A DNA stretch of 7,581 nucleotides from Trueperaceae bacterium (GCA_007121175.1 SKMG01000057.1:1-7581); one strand, 5' to 3'; counted from the stretch's first letter, positions 1 through 7,291 are shown. The notes: generated from the letters alone by a model not told the origin. Numbers and translations: made by a program.

Positions 1-23
1 CGATGTGCACTGTGGGCGGCTGT

Positions 24-1673
24 TCAGCGTGTCAACGCGCGGACTTCGGCGAGGATCGGGCGTTCGGACTCGCCGGCGATCTCGAGCAGCCGGGAGAAGT
101 GCTCCTGCGCCGCGGCTTCCTCATCGATAGCGAGCGCCGCGTGCCCGGCACCGAGGAGCGTGTTGAAGCGTCCGGGCCATCTGGCGTTGGAGGCTTCAAA
201 GGCGGCGAGCGCCTCAGCGTTGCGGCCGAGCTCCAACAGCAGGTCACCGAGCGCCTCGTATGGAGGCAGCAGCGCTCCTGGGGTGATGGGGTGCTTCTCC
301 ACGGTTCCCTCGAGCGCGGCGGCCTCCTCGATCAGCGCCACAGCGCGCTCGGCGTCTCCTTCGGTTTGCGCCAGCTTACCGCTGAGGATGAGCCGGTCGA
401 TCTCGATGTAGGCGGCGAACGCGCGCTCGCCGGCTGCGTTGGCCCGGTCGCGCAACTCGATCAGCTGCGCCTCTGCATGCTGCGCCTCGGCGATGTCGCC
501 GGTGTGGACGGCCCCCAAACCTCGCGCGAACAGGCCGATCGCTCGTGGCCAGAGGTAGCGCGACCAGTCGAGGTACTCGGGTTGCTCGAGCGCGAGCTCG
601 ACTGCCTCGGACCACGCGCGCCGCTCGACCGCGATGCGCGCCGGCATGATCGCCAGGTGGAAGGCGGGCGCGAAGTCCTCCTGGTAGGTTCCGACGCCTA
701 GCGCCTCGTCCAAAACGCTGCGGGCGTAGTCGTCGTCGCCCTGCTGGAGGGCGGCGTAGAGCATGTAGTCGAGCGCGTGGGCGTGATGGCCCGAGACCCG
801 GTCGCCCACAGGAAAATCCAGAGCTGCGTCGGCCGAGCGCCGGTTCCAGTCGATGACCTCGGGCCACTCGCCGAGCCGGACGTAGATGTGCGTCGGCATG
901 TGCAGCGCGTGGGGGACCTGCGGTGCGATCTCGCCGTAGACCTCGACCTGCTCGAGCGCGTTCCCGGCGCGGCCGTCGACATCGGTGGCGTGGATGGCGT
1001 AGTGGATGCCGCCGGGATGCAGCGGCTGGCGTTCGAAGACCTCGGCCAGCAGGCTCTCCGCCTCGTCGAAGAGCACGGTGCGGTCTTCGGCGATCGGGGA
1101 CAAGGCGATGCGCGACAGGCCGTAGAGGGCTGCCGTATCGAGGTCGTCGGGGAAGCTCGCGTAGGCCGCGGCCATGCCGTCCGCCCAGCGCTCGATCCGC
1201 TGCCAGTAATCGGCCGTATCAGGCTCAGCGAAGAAGGCGCTCGTCGCCTCGATGAGGGCGACCTCGCGCTCGCTCGCGTCGAGCGCTCGCGCCCGCTCGC
1301 TCAACTCGGCGCCCCGCTGCAGCGCCTCCGGGCCTGGACGCGTCGGCCACAGCGGCTGGAACAGGGTCGTGGCGATGCCCCAGTAGGCCATGGCGCACTG
1401 GGGATCGGCGTCGGCAACCGCCTCGAACTGGGCTCGCGCCTGCTCGTACATCATGTGGTGCATCAGACCTAGGGCGCGGTCGAAGTCGGCCCTGACCCCG
1501 TCCACGCATCCGACCTGGAAGTCGACGATGCCGAGCTCCGCGTCCGCGGCCACGGGATGCTCGTCGTGGGGGGCCGCCGACTCGTAGGCGATTGCCGACG
1601 CGAGGAACACGATCGCGCCGAGTACGCTCGTGAGGAACGCACGCTTGACCAACCTCGGTGTTCTCTCGTTCAT
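24..1673 (-). CDS. Exported TPR protein, histidine-rich uncharacterised family
   Basis: The protein has 549 residues and no known reaction. Residues 1-11 are basic (RLVKR) and 12-29 are hydrophobic, ending in AIA|YE, so it should carry a Sec signal peptide or N-terminal anchor; there is no lipobox cysteine. The rest is helical with degenerate TPR-like pairs (around 70-130 and 380-535). Family-like motifs are MHHMMYEQA (71-79), DPQCAMAYWG (90-99), HPGGIHYAIHATD (219-231), PHALHMPTHIYVRLG (254-268) and GHHAHALDYM (295-304). Proteins sharing these motifs occur widely and are annotated only as TPR proteins. C56 and C93 could form a disulfide outside the membrane. The start at 1673 is preferred over an upstream in-frame alternative at 1778 because the signal peptide begins here and AAAGGA lies 11 bases upstream, a rather long spacing. 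It is the last gene visible and follows the BTAD regulator by 182 bases. Confidence is high that the gene is real and low on function. Confidence 0.88.
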   Translation of the reverse strand: MNERTPRLVKRAFLTSVLGAIVFLASAIAYESAAPHDEHPVAADAELGIVDFQVGCVDGVRADFDRALGLMHHMMYEQARAQFEAVADADPQCAMAYWGIATTLFQPLWPTRPGPEALQRGAELSERARALDASEREVALIEATSAFFAEPDTADYWQRIERWADGMAAAYASFPDDLDTAALYGLSRIALSPIAEDRTVLFDEAESLLAEVFERQPLHPGGIHYAIHATDVDGRAGNALEQVEVYGEIAPQVPHALHMPTHIYVRLGEWPEVIDWNRRSADAALDFPVGDRVSGHHAHALDYMLYAALQQGDDDYARSVLDEALGVGTYQEDFAPAFHLAIMPARIAVERRAWSEAVELALEQPEYLDWSRYLWPRAIGLFARGLGAVHTGDIAEAQHAEAQLIELRDRANAAGERAFAAYIEIDRLILSGKLAQTEGDAERAVALIEEAAALEGTVEKHPITPGALLPPYEALGDLLLELGRNAEALAAFEASNARWPGRFNTLLGAGHAALAIDEEAAAQEHFSRLLEIAGESERPILAEVRALTR

Positions 1674-1810
1674 CGTGAATGCCGTCCTTTCGAGACCTCG
1701 TTTCGTGTGAGCCCGGTCACCCGCGACTCCCTCGTCCTGCCGTAGCTGCACAACGCCCTCCTCTCGCGTGTGGCCCACGCCCCCGGCGTGAGCGACGGGC
1801 GCACGCTAGC

Positions 1811-1843
1811 GAGCCGAGCGTTGCACGATCGTTGTACGTTCGT
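1811..1843 (-). repeat. Three 11-base direct repeats, possible SARP/BTAD binding site
   Basis: Read on the minus strand, three 11-mers lie end to end: ACGAACGTACA (1843-1833), ACGATCGTGCA (1832-1822) and ACGCTCGGCTC (1821-1811). The first two match at 9 of 11 positions; the third keeps ACGnTCG-like bases only (6 of 11 against the second). SARP-type activators are known to bind heptamer direct repeats with 11-base periodicity just upstream of a -10 box. Here a weak TAGCGT (1808-1803) follows 2 bases after the third repeat unit. The site sits in the gap between the BTAD regulator and the TPR gene, so it could serve either as the activator's target or as an autoregulatory remnant. The same gap (1674-1855) also holds a small hairpin CACGCC-3-GGCGTG at 1776-1790; nothing else stands out. 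The binding role is inferred. Confidence 0.35.
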
Positions 1844-1855
1844 GAACGAGAGAGA

Positions 1856-4800
1856 TCAGCTGCTCGTTCGGAGCTGCAGCAGCGCGCCTTCGGCGACCGC
1901 GGCGATCGGGCCCTGCCGGGAGGCGATGGCCGCGCCCGGTGTCGCTGCAGCGTCGGGCGGCGGCAAGCCCGCCTCGAGGCGACGGGCGATCGAGAGCGCC
2001 TCGAACGGCGTCGCCGGATGCCGCTGGAGGTACGCGACGAGCTCGCGTGCGCGGCCGATGTCGCCCTCCGCGGCGCATGCACCAGCGGCGACCACCAGCG
2101 CCATCGCCGCCGCCGGATCCTGCTCGCTGCGCAGCGCGATCCGGAGTGCCGATTCGGCAGCGGCTCGCGCGTCGTCGGGACAGTCCGTCGCCGCGGCGAG
2201 CTCGGCCTCGGCGGCGAGGAGCCTGGTCCACGCCAACGCGTCGGGCTCCTCGGCCATGAAGTCGTGCCAGGTCCCGGGCTGAGCCCGGGTGACCCGTGCC
2301 TGGGCCGAGCGAGTGCTACCGAGCTCGAGCGCCGCGGTGGCGGAGTCCTGACGCTCGAGGGCGAGCCGCCCCAGGACCAGGTGGGCTAGCGCCTCGCTGC
2401 CAGGAGGCGTCGCTGCTGCCGACCTCGGACGAGGTGTCAGGGCCGCTTCGGCGGACTCGCGTGCGGTGCGCTCGTCGCCGGCCTGCCAGGCGATCCATGC
2501 CTCGAGCGCCCGAGCCTCCATGAGGTCGCTCGCCGCCCGGTCGTCCCCGGCGGCCTCGCAGGTCGCGATCGCCCGCGAGATGTACGCCAGCGCGGCATCG
2601 AGCCGGCCGCTTGCGGCCAGGGCCTGGGCCAGCAGGCGCCGATCGTGCTGCTCGACCTCGTGGAAGCCGGTGCGAGCAGCGAGGTCGACTGCGCGCTCGA
2701 GGGCCTCGACGGCCTCCGGCAGGGGGCCGTGCCGCCGGAAGAGCGTGTGCCCGAGCCCATCGGACGCCAGGGCCACCGGGAACGCGGCGCCGGCATCGAG
2801 CCCGTACGCGATCGCCGCACGGTGGTTGCTGATGGCCTCCCTGAACGTGGGCGCGGTGTCTCCGAGGTTGTTGAGCATCATCGCCACGCCTTCGGCATCG
2901 CCGAGTGAGCGGTGCAGCTCGAGGGCCCGGCGCCACACCTCACGCGCCTCGGTGATGCGACCCAGGCGGACCAGGCTCATGCCGAGGAAGCGGTGTGCCC
3001 ACGCGGCGTCCAGCGGGGCGTCGTGCTGCCGCAGGATGGCGATGGCCTCCTCGAGGTCGGCGACGATGCGGTCCGAGACAGGGCCCTGGTTCCTCCACGT
3101 CGCAGCGGCCCCAAGGCACGTGAGGGCGCGACCGCGCAGCATGCTGCCGGGCTCGGCCAAGGCCACGATCTCGCGTACCAACTGCACGTACAGCTCGACT
3201 TGTCGGCTCGCGCTGATCAACCATTCCAGGCCGTGCAGGGCTTCGGTGAGCAGGCCCAATCGTCGCCCGGCGATCGCCCGGCGGCAGGCGGCCTCGACAT
3301 TGGCCATCTCGGCTTCGACCTCCGCCAGGCGTTGCGCTCCCTCGTTGCCCCACCAGGCGGAGCGCTGCCCGGCCAGGATGCCCAGGAAGTAGCGCGCGTG
3401 ACGGTCCAAGGCGGCGTCGAGCTCGGCTGGCCGCTCCGTGGCGCGTTCGCGGGCGTACTTCCCGACCAACGGGTGCCAGCCGAAGCGACTGGCTGCGTCG
3501 CGCCAGATCAGCGACGCGTCGCGTAGTGCGAGGTGGACTGGCAGTCCGGCGTCGGCGACCGCCGCGGCGGCCTCGCGCGTCCATCCTCCGTGGAAGACCG
3601 ACAGGTTTCGCAGCGCCTGTCGTTCGCGGGGCCTCAGCAAGGACCAGGAGTGATCGAAGACGCGCCGCATGCCCGCATGCCGCGGTGGCACGCCGGCCGG
3701 CGTGACCTCGAGCAGCTCGAGCTCCGACGCGAGTTCGGCTTCGATCTCGCCGAGGCTCAGCACCCTCCCCCAGGCAGCAGCGAGCTCGAGCGCGAGCGGC
3801 AGCCCGCCGACGATCTCGCAGATGCGATGGACCCGCTCGAGGTCGGGTGGCGTGACCACGAAGTCGGACCGAACGCGCCTCAGAGCGCGGATGAAGAGCG
3901 AGACCGCCTCCGGCTCCATACCACCGGCCGCGGCGCGGTACTGCAGCCCGGCGAGGTCGAAGACGCGTTCTCCCCGATAGCCGAGGCGTACTCGCGAGGT
4001 GGCGAGGATCCGCACCGCCGGCGCTTGCGCAACGAGGCCCGCCACGAGCTCACGAGCCTCCTCGATCACTTGCTCCATGTTGTCGAGCACCAGCAGCAGC
4101 GCGCTGCCGCGCAGGTGCTCGCTGATGGACCCGACGGCTGCACGTCCAGGGCGCGGTTCGGCACCGACCGCCCCCGCGACCGCAGCGATCAGCGCCTCGG
4201 GCTCGCGGATTGCCGAGAGGTCGACGAAGCGCGTCCCATGCTCGAAGCGTGATCCGGCCCGCCGGGCGACCTCGATCGCGAGTCTGGTCTTCCCGACCCC
4301 CCCGGGTCCGACGATCGTGAGGAGCCGCCCGGCCTCGTCCTCGAGCGTGTCGATCAGTGCCGCAACCTCGCTCTCGCGGCCGACGAAGCGGGTCGGCTGG
4401 TGCGGCAGTGTGTGCGCTCTCGAGGCGACCGGCGACGGCGGGTGTGTCCGCGCGGCATCACGTGCCGGTCCCAGGACTGCGGTGCCGGCTCGGAGCGCCT
4501 CGGCCAGCCGCACCGTCTCGTGCCCGGGATCGGCGCCGAGCTCCTCGGCGAGCAGGCGCCTCAGGCCCTCGAAGAGCGCGAGCGCACCAGCGGGGTCGCC
4601 CGCGTCGGCCAGCGCGAGCATGTGACGACGCGCCGCGGCCTCGTCCAGTGGGTCGCTGCGATGCAGCTGCGCGGCGACGACGACCGCCTCGGCATGATCG
4701 CCCACGGACCGGCACTCCTCCAGCGCGCGGGCGCCGGCCAGCCGGGCGGACTGCCTGAGCTCCGAGCGCTCCGCTTCGAGCCAGGCGCCGAACTCCGGAG

Positions 4801-5188
4801 CGGAGGTGAGGTCGAACCCGGTGAGCAGCTCGTGGCGACCGAGCTCCCACGCCTCGCGCCAGCGCTGCGCCTGCATCAGCTCGCGGCAGACCTGCACGTC
4901 GGTGCGCACCGGCCATCGCACGCGGGAGCGCTGGCGCTCGAGTGCTTGGGCATACGGCTCGCGCGCTAGACGCGACAGCAGGGGACGCAGGTTGCCGCGC
5001 GCGGTCGCCTCGGGCGCGTCGGGCCAGAACAGGTAGACGAGGTCCGAACGACCCACCCAACCGCCGTGGAACGCGAGGTAGTAGAGCAGCGCCGCCATTC
5101 GGCCGGGCGTTGGTTCGGTCCAATTGCCGTCGTGCAGCACCGCCGGCCGGCCCAACAGCCGTACCGTCACGGCTTCGGCAGCCACCAT
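1856..5188 (-). CDS. Large BTAD / NB-ARC ATPase / TPR transcriptional regulator (AfsR-type architecture)
   Basis: This 1110-residue cytoplasmic protein is probably an ATP-switched transcription activator. Residues 6-95 resemble the OmpR-like winged helix of SARP proteins (VRLLGRPAVL; LFWPDAPEATARGNLR at 53-68). Residues about 100-235 form the BTAD helical domain. The STAND/NB-ARC ATPase follows: FVGRESE (268-274), Walker A GPGGVGKT (294-301), Walker B LLLVLDN (364-370, Asp369), sensor-like ATSR (396-399) and GLPL (462-465). Next comes a winged-helix-like stretch with FDHSWSLL (511-518) and LSVFHGGW (529-536). From about residue 600 on it is TPR-like helical repeats, probably sensing a ligand or partner. 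There is no C-terminal LuxR helix-turn-helix. The start at 5188 is chosen because the DNA-binding fold begins at once and TATGGT lies just upstream. The frame stays open upstream to 5734, but that stretch lies over the SRPBCC gene in another frame. The regulator's ligand and targets cannot be read from the sequence. Confidence 0.92.
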   Translation of the reverse strand: MVAAEAVTVRLLGRPAVLHDGNWTEPTPGRMAALLYYLAFHGGWVGRSDLVYLFWPDAPEATARGNLRPLLSRLAREPYAQALERQRSRVRWPVRTDVQVCRELMQAQRWREAWELGRHELLTGFDLTSAPEFGAWLEAERSELRQSARLAGARALEECRSVGDHAEAVVVAAQLHRSDPLDEAAARRHMLALADAGDPAGALALFEGLRRLLAEELGADPGHETVRLAEALRAGTAVLGPARDAARTHPPSPVASRAHTLPHQPTRFVGRESEVAALIDTLEDEAGRLLTIVGPGGVGKTRLAIEVARRAGSRFEHGTRFVDLSAIREPEALIAAVAGAVGAEPRPGRAAVGSISEHLRGSALLLVLDNMEQVIEEARELVAGLVAQAPAVRILATSRVRLGYRGERVFDLAGLQYRAAAGGMEPEAVSLFIRALRRVRSDFVVTPPDLERVHRICEIVGGLPLALELAAAWGRVLSLGEIEAELASELELLEVTPAGVPPRHAGMRRVFDHSWSLLRPRERQALRNLSVFHGGWTREAAAAVADAGLPVHLALRDASLIWRDAASRFGWHPLVGKYARERATERPAELDAALDRHARYFLGILAGQRSAWWGNEGAQRLAEVEAEMANVEAACRRAIAGRRLGLLTEALHGLEWLISASRQVELYVQLVREIVALAEPGSMLRGRALTCLGAAATWRNQGPVSDRIVADLEEAIAILRQHDAPLDAAWAHRFLGMSLVRLGRITEAREVWRRALELHRSLGDAEGVAMMLNNLGDTAPTFREAISNHRAAIAYGLDAGAAFPVALASDGLGHTLFRRHGPLPEAVEALERAVDLAARTGFHEVEQHDRRLLAQALAASGRLDAALAYISRAIATCEAAGDDRAASDLMEARALEAWIAWQAGDERTARESAEAALTPRPRSAAATPPGSEALAHLVLGRLALERQDSATAALELGSTRSAQARVTRAQPGTWHDFMAEEPDALAWTRLLAAEAELAAATDCPDDARAAAESALRIALRSEQDPAAAMALVVAAGACAAEGDIGRARELVAYLQRHPATPFEALSIARRLEAGLPPPDAAATPGAAIASRQGPIAAVAEGALLQLRTSS

Positions 5189-5193
5189 GTACC

Positions 5194-5223
5194 ACCATAG
5201 ACCGTTGCGCGAGAAGGTGTGAC
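5194..5223 (-). promoter_or_regulatory. Possible leaderless promoter of the BTAD regulator
   Basis: On the minus strand GTCACA (5223-5218, four matches to TTGACA) is followed after 18 bases by TATGGT (5199-5194). Five bases then separate this from the ATG at 5188, which would place the transcription start at or next to the A of the start codon. There is no good Shine-Dalgarno sequence; GGTGG overlaps the hexamer and is the only candidate. The alternative ATG at 5251 has neither signal. Confidence 0.35.
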
Positions 5224-5263
5224 GGGTGTCGGGAGTCGGCGGCAGGCGCATTCCAGACGGGAG

Positions 5264-5293
5264 GCGGCGGCCCCGCTGCCGCCGGGCCGCCGC
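5264..5293 (-). terminator. GC-only hairpin after the SRPBCC gene
   Basis: A perfect 9-base inverted repeat, GCGGCGGCC (5264-5272) and GGCCGCCGC (5285-5293), has a 12-base loop and begins 32 bases after the SRPBCC stop codon. No T-run follows on the minus strand, so it would be a U-less, I-shaped type of terminator or simply an mRNA 3' end stabiliser. It separates the ArsR operon from the BTAD gene. GC-rich DNA yields such repeats by chance, hence the low confidence. Confidence 0.35.
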
Positions 5294-5325
5294 ACGTACT
5301 ACCGTCTCACGCGACGCTTCCGCCG

Positions 5326-5814
5326 TCAGCGGCGCATCGTGTGGACGTGTTCGACGAGCTGGTCGAGCACGGTGCCCCAGCCCTCGAGGAAGCCCATGGC
5401 CTCGTGGCGCGAGCGCCCCTCGGGGTCGCGGTGGATGGCGGTGGCGGTGTAGCGCGTGCCGCCGGCGCCGCTGTCGCGGAGTTCGATGACCGCGGTGAAG
5501 AACGGCTCCGGCGCCGGCCGGTAGCCGGGCAGCAGTGCGTCGGTCCACACCAGCCGCTCGCGCGGGACCACTTCGAGGATGCAGCCGTCCCCGGGGAACT
5601 CCTCGCCCTCGGGCGAGCGCATGACGGTGCGGAAGCGACCGCCCGGCCGAAGGTCGATCTGACAGTCCGCGACCGTCCAGGGACGCGGCGCGAACCACTG
5701 CCGCAGGTGTTCGGGCGTGGTCCAAACCGCCCACACCAGGTCGCGGGGGACGTCGATGTCGCGTTCGAGCACGAGGTCGAGGGTGGGGTCGAAGCGTTGC
5801 GTTGCAGTGGTCAT
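5326..5814 (-). CDS. SRPBCC / AHSA1-type START-like domain protein
   Basis: This 162-residue cytoplasmic protein is a single helix-grip domain with a hydrophobic ligand cavity. Family motifs are visible in order: [20 protein letters not shown] (18-37), W40, DLRPGGRF (54-61), [15 protein letters not shown] (81-95), and the C-terminal helix with [14 protein letters not shown] (140-153). Homologues are named for the Hsp90 activator Aha1 C-terminal domain, but bacterial members next to an ArsR gene have mostly unknown ligands. The length is normal for the family. The start at 5814 overlaps the arsR stop in ATGA, and AGGAGG sits 7 bases upstream, so translation is coupled. Co-expression with the repressor suggests the protein binds or modifies whatever compound releases ArsR; that is inference. 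Confidence 0.93.
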   Translation of the reverse strand: MTTATQRFDPTLDLVLERDIDVPRDLVWAVWTTPEHLRQWFAPRPWTVADCQIDLRPGGRFRTVMRSPEGEEFPGDGCILEVVPRERLVWTDALLPGYRPAPEPFFTAVIELRDSGAGGTRYTATAIHRDPEGRSRHEAMGFLEGWGTVLDQLVEHVHTMRR

Positions 5815-6149
5815 GATCCTTCCTCCTGGAGGGTGGCGGCGTACGCGTCGAGCTGGTCGAGCCGGCGTTCCCAAACGGTGCGTTGCTGGGCGAGCCAGCC
5901 CTCGGCGTGTCGCAGTGGATGGGTGCTGATCCGGTAGGTGCGCACGCGGCCCGACTTGCTCGAGCGCACCAGGCCGCCGGCCTCGAGCACCTTGAGGTGC
6001 TGTAGGAACGACGGGAGCGCCATGTCGAACGGCTCGGCCAACTCGCTCACCGATGCGGGAGCGCGACTCAGATGCTCGAGCACGGCGCGCCGGGTCGGGT
6101 CGGCGAGGGCGCGGAAGACCGGGGAGTGGCTGTCGGGCGTCGCGGCCAT
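5811..6149 (-). CDS. ArsR-family winged-helix repressor (SRPBCC-linked type)
   Basis: The protein has 112 residues and is probably a dimeric DNA-binding repressor. It begins with the typical [17 protein letters not shown] (11-27), then the helix-turn-helix around [20 protein letters not shown] (35-54) with recognition helix near 44-56, and a wing at [13 protein letters not shown] (63-75). The C-terminal helix [19 protein letters not shown] is a likely dimer segment. It has no cysteine, so it does not use the classic ELCVCDL metal site of arsenic sensors; the inducer is likely organic and unknown. Possible starts are TTG 6173, ATG 6158 and ATG 6149. The start at 6149 is chosen because TTGACC-17-TACCAT ends 7 bases before it and the -10 hexamer overlaps the 6158 ATG. 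The gene overlaps the SRPBCC gene by 4 bases (ATGA). ArsR-SRPBCC pairs are a common bacterial arrangement. Confidence 0.92.
   Translation of the reverse strand: MAATPDSHSPVFRALADPTRRAVLEHLSRAPASVSELAEPFDMALPSFLQHLKVLEAGGLVRSSKSGRVRTYRISTHPLRHAEGWLAQQRTVWERRLDQLDAYAATLQEEGS
5815..5827 (-). promoter_or_regulatory. Strong ribosome binding site of the SRPBCC gene
   Basis: The minus strand reads AGGAGGAAGGATC directly before the ATG at 5814. The AGGAGG core (5827-5822) is 7 bases from the start and lies within the last codons of arsR (coding QEEGS). It fixes the SRPBCC start and contrasts with the lack of such a site before arsR, the BTAD gene and the URO-D gene. Confidence 0.85.
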
Positions 6150-6156
6150 GAGGCGC

Positions 6157-6200
6157 ATGGTAGCTCGTCTCAACAGTTAGGTCAATACCTAAGTATTGAC
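6157..6200 (-). promoter_or_regulatory. arsR promoter with nested inverted-repeat operator
   Basis: On the minus strand a -35 TTGACC (6185-6180) and a -10 TACCAT (6162-6157) are separated by exactly 17 bases. Seven bases later comes the ATG at 6149, so the mRNA may be leaderless. Two perfect inverted repeats overlap the -35: GTCAATAC-4-GTATTGAC (6181-6200) and TTAGGT-4-ACCTAA (6177-6192). They share bases, so one dimer position or two mutually exclusive ones are possible. This AT-richer patch stands out in GC-rich DNA. Autorepression by ArsR at such a site is the usual family mechanism; the assignment here is inferred. The rest of the gap to 6302 holds an 8-base palindrome GGCCGGCC (6201-6208) and the hairpin listed separately. 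Confidence 0.65.
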
Positions 6201-6270
6201 GGCCGGCCCGCGCTCCACGACCTCCCAGCCGGTGTGGCGCGAGGCGTCGCGGTAGAACCCGAGCCCCGCC

Positions 6271-6301
6271 AGACGCGCTGCGGTTGCACCGCGAGCCGTC
6301 T
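6271..6301 (-). terminator. Bulged hairpin directly after the URO-D gene
   Basis: Starting 2 bases after the stop codon, the minus strand folds as AGACG-GCT-C-GCGGT, loop GCA, ACCGC-AGC-G-CGTCT. That is 13 base pairs with two single-base bulges. Only a weak TTCT tract lies about 12 bases further on, so it is not a textbook intrinsic terminator. Its position right after the stop and before the arsR promoter supports a role in ending the transcript or protecting its 3' end. Confidence 0.45.
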
Positions 6302-6302
6302 C

Positions 6303-7241
6303 TCAGGTCTCCAGCGCCGCGAACCTCGCTGCCTCGATCAACCGAACGGGTGTCTCGCTGGCGAGCGAGCAGCCGGGCCCGATGATGAACCGTGTCCTCC
6401 CCGCATCCCGGACGGCGCCCAGGATGTCGGCGCGGATGTCGCTCGGGTGCTTACGGACGATGGTGAGACGCTCGTCGATGCCGCCGATCACGCACGCATC
6501 CGAGCGCTGGCGGAAGGCCGCGATCGATGGGCTGGTGGCGAGATGCGACCAGCTGAAGGCATGCACCGGGTAGTCGAGCAGGTCGAGCACCCTGGGATCG
6601 TCGCCGTGCGCGTGGCACACGTTCATCGCGGCGTCCGCAGCGGCGCTCAGGATGCTGCGGTCCAACTCGCGTACGGAGGCTTCGAACTCGTCCGGACCGA
6701 GCAAGGAGGCCGAGGCGCCGTTGACCGAGTAGAAGATGCCGGAAGCGCCGGCACGCAGACTGGCCCGTACGTAGCGGCGCAACGACTCTGCGATCACCTG
6801 CAGCAGGCGGCGGAACTCCTCGGGGTACCTCGTCTTGAGATCGTCGAAGCTCCGCTTGAGCAGCACCTGGGCCACGCCGAATGGGTTGAAGACCGTGTCC
6901 AGGATGATCAGGTCCGATCCGAGGCGGCGTCTGAGCTCGCGGATGACGTCGAGTTGGCGCTCGAATGCGACCGGCGCGTCGAGCGGCTCGAAGCGCCGCA
7001 TCGCGTCGGCGCCGTCGACCTGGTCCATGCCTTCGGGCAAGGGGTAGGGATAATCGTTCATGACCTTCATCAGGTCGAGGTCATAAGCCTGGAAGAACCG
7101 CTCGTGCAGACCGGCCGTCTCCTGCGGCTCTAAGTGCTGCGTCGCAAAGTGCATCCAGGCGGCGAAAGGCACGCGATCCGGGTCGTCTCCCTGGAGCGCC
7201 GCCAGCACCCGCTGCGTCTTGGCGTTCGTCGCTTGGCTCAT
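6303..7241 (-). CDS. URO-D-family protein, not HemE; possible methyltransferase-like member
   Basis: The protein has 312 residues, somewhat short for the family (usually about 340-360). The fold is suggested by the N-terminal [20 protein letters not shown] (8-27), [11 protein letters not shown] (117-127), the HAHGD segment (210-214), [12 protein letters not shown] (251-262) and the closing [20 protein letters not shown] (285-304). The RQAGRY substrate-binding motif of uroporphyrinogen decarboxylase is absent; the matching place reads WMHFATQHL. It is therefore unlikely to make coproporphyrinogen. Corrinoid-dependent methyltransferases of this family (MtaA/MtbA type) bind zinc through H-x-C and a later Cys; here H210-A-H212 and C291 occupy comparable places, so a metal-dependent role is possible but unproven. 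The start at 7241 fits the family and has TACGGT 6 bases upstream; the frame is open further up but unlike the family. No corrinoid protein or heme gene lies nearby. Family confidence is high, reaction unknown. Confidence 0.88.
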   Translation of the reverse strand: MSQATNAKTQRVLAALQGDDPDRVPFAAWMHFATQHLEPQETAGLHERFFQAYDLDLMKVMNDYPYPLPEGMDQVDGADAMRRFEPLDAPVAFERQLDVIRELRRRLGSDLIILDTVFNPFGVAQVLLKRSFDDLKTRYPEEFRRLLQVIAESLRRYVRASLRAGASGIFYSVNGASASLLGPDEFEASVRELDRSILSAAADAAMNVCHAHGDDPRVLDLLDYPVHAFSWSHLATSPSIAAFRQRSDACVIGGIDERLTIVRKHPSDIRADILGAVRDAGRTRFIIGPGCSLASETPVRLIEAARFAALET

Positions 7242-7247
7242 GACACT

Positions 7248-7253
7248 ACCGTA
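7248..7253 (-). promoter_or_regulatory. Possible -10 hexamer for leaderless URO-D gene
   Basis: TACGGT on the minus strand ends 6 bases before the ATG at 7241, with no Shine-Dalgarno sequence in between. I found no convincing -35 at 16-19 bases further upstream. The call rests mainly on the same pattern recurring at arsR and the BTAD gene. Confidence 0.3.
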
Positions 7254-7291
7254 GCCGACACCGCGGCCTATGGCTGCATGGCGCAGTTGCC

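Noticed and set aside
777..1472. Plus-strand open frame of 231 codons opposite the TPR gene
   Set aside because: The minus strand carries clear family motifs here, while this frame shows none; long antisense frames are expected at this GC content.
1674..1778. 35-codon upstream extension of the TPR protein
   Set aside because: It would bury the signal peptide inside the protein, and the AAAGGA site precedes the ATG at 1673.
1838..1849. CGTTCACGAACG inverted repeat after the BTAD stop as a terminator
   Set aside because: Five-base arms with a two-base loop cannot form a stable hairpin; the bases are better explained as part of the 11-base direct repeats or as a chance palindrome.
5189..5734. 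In-frame N-terminal extension of the BTAD regulator by 182 codons
   Set aside because: Most of it overlaps the SRPBCC gene in another frame and is R/A/P-rich without any domain; the winged-helix domain starts right at the ATG at 5188.
6072..7133. Plus-strand open frame of 353 codons, longer than the URO-D gene opposite it
   Set aside because: It runs antisense across arsR, the operator gap and the URO-D gene, has no family-like motifs and reads as low-complexity R/E/D/G-rich text typical of antisense frames in GC-rich DNA.
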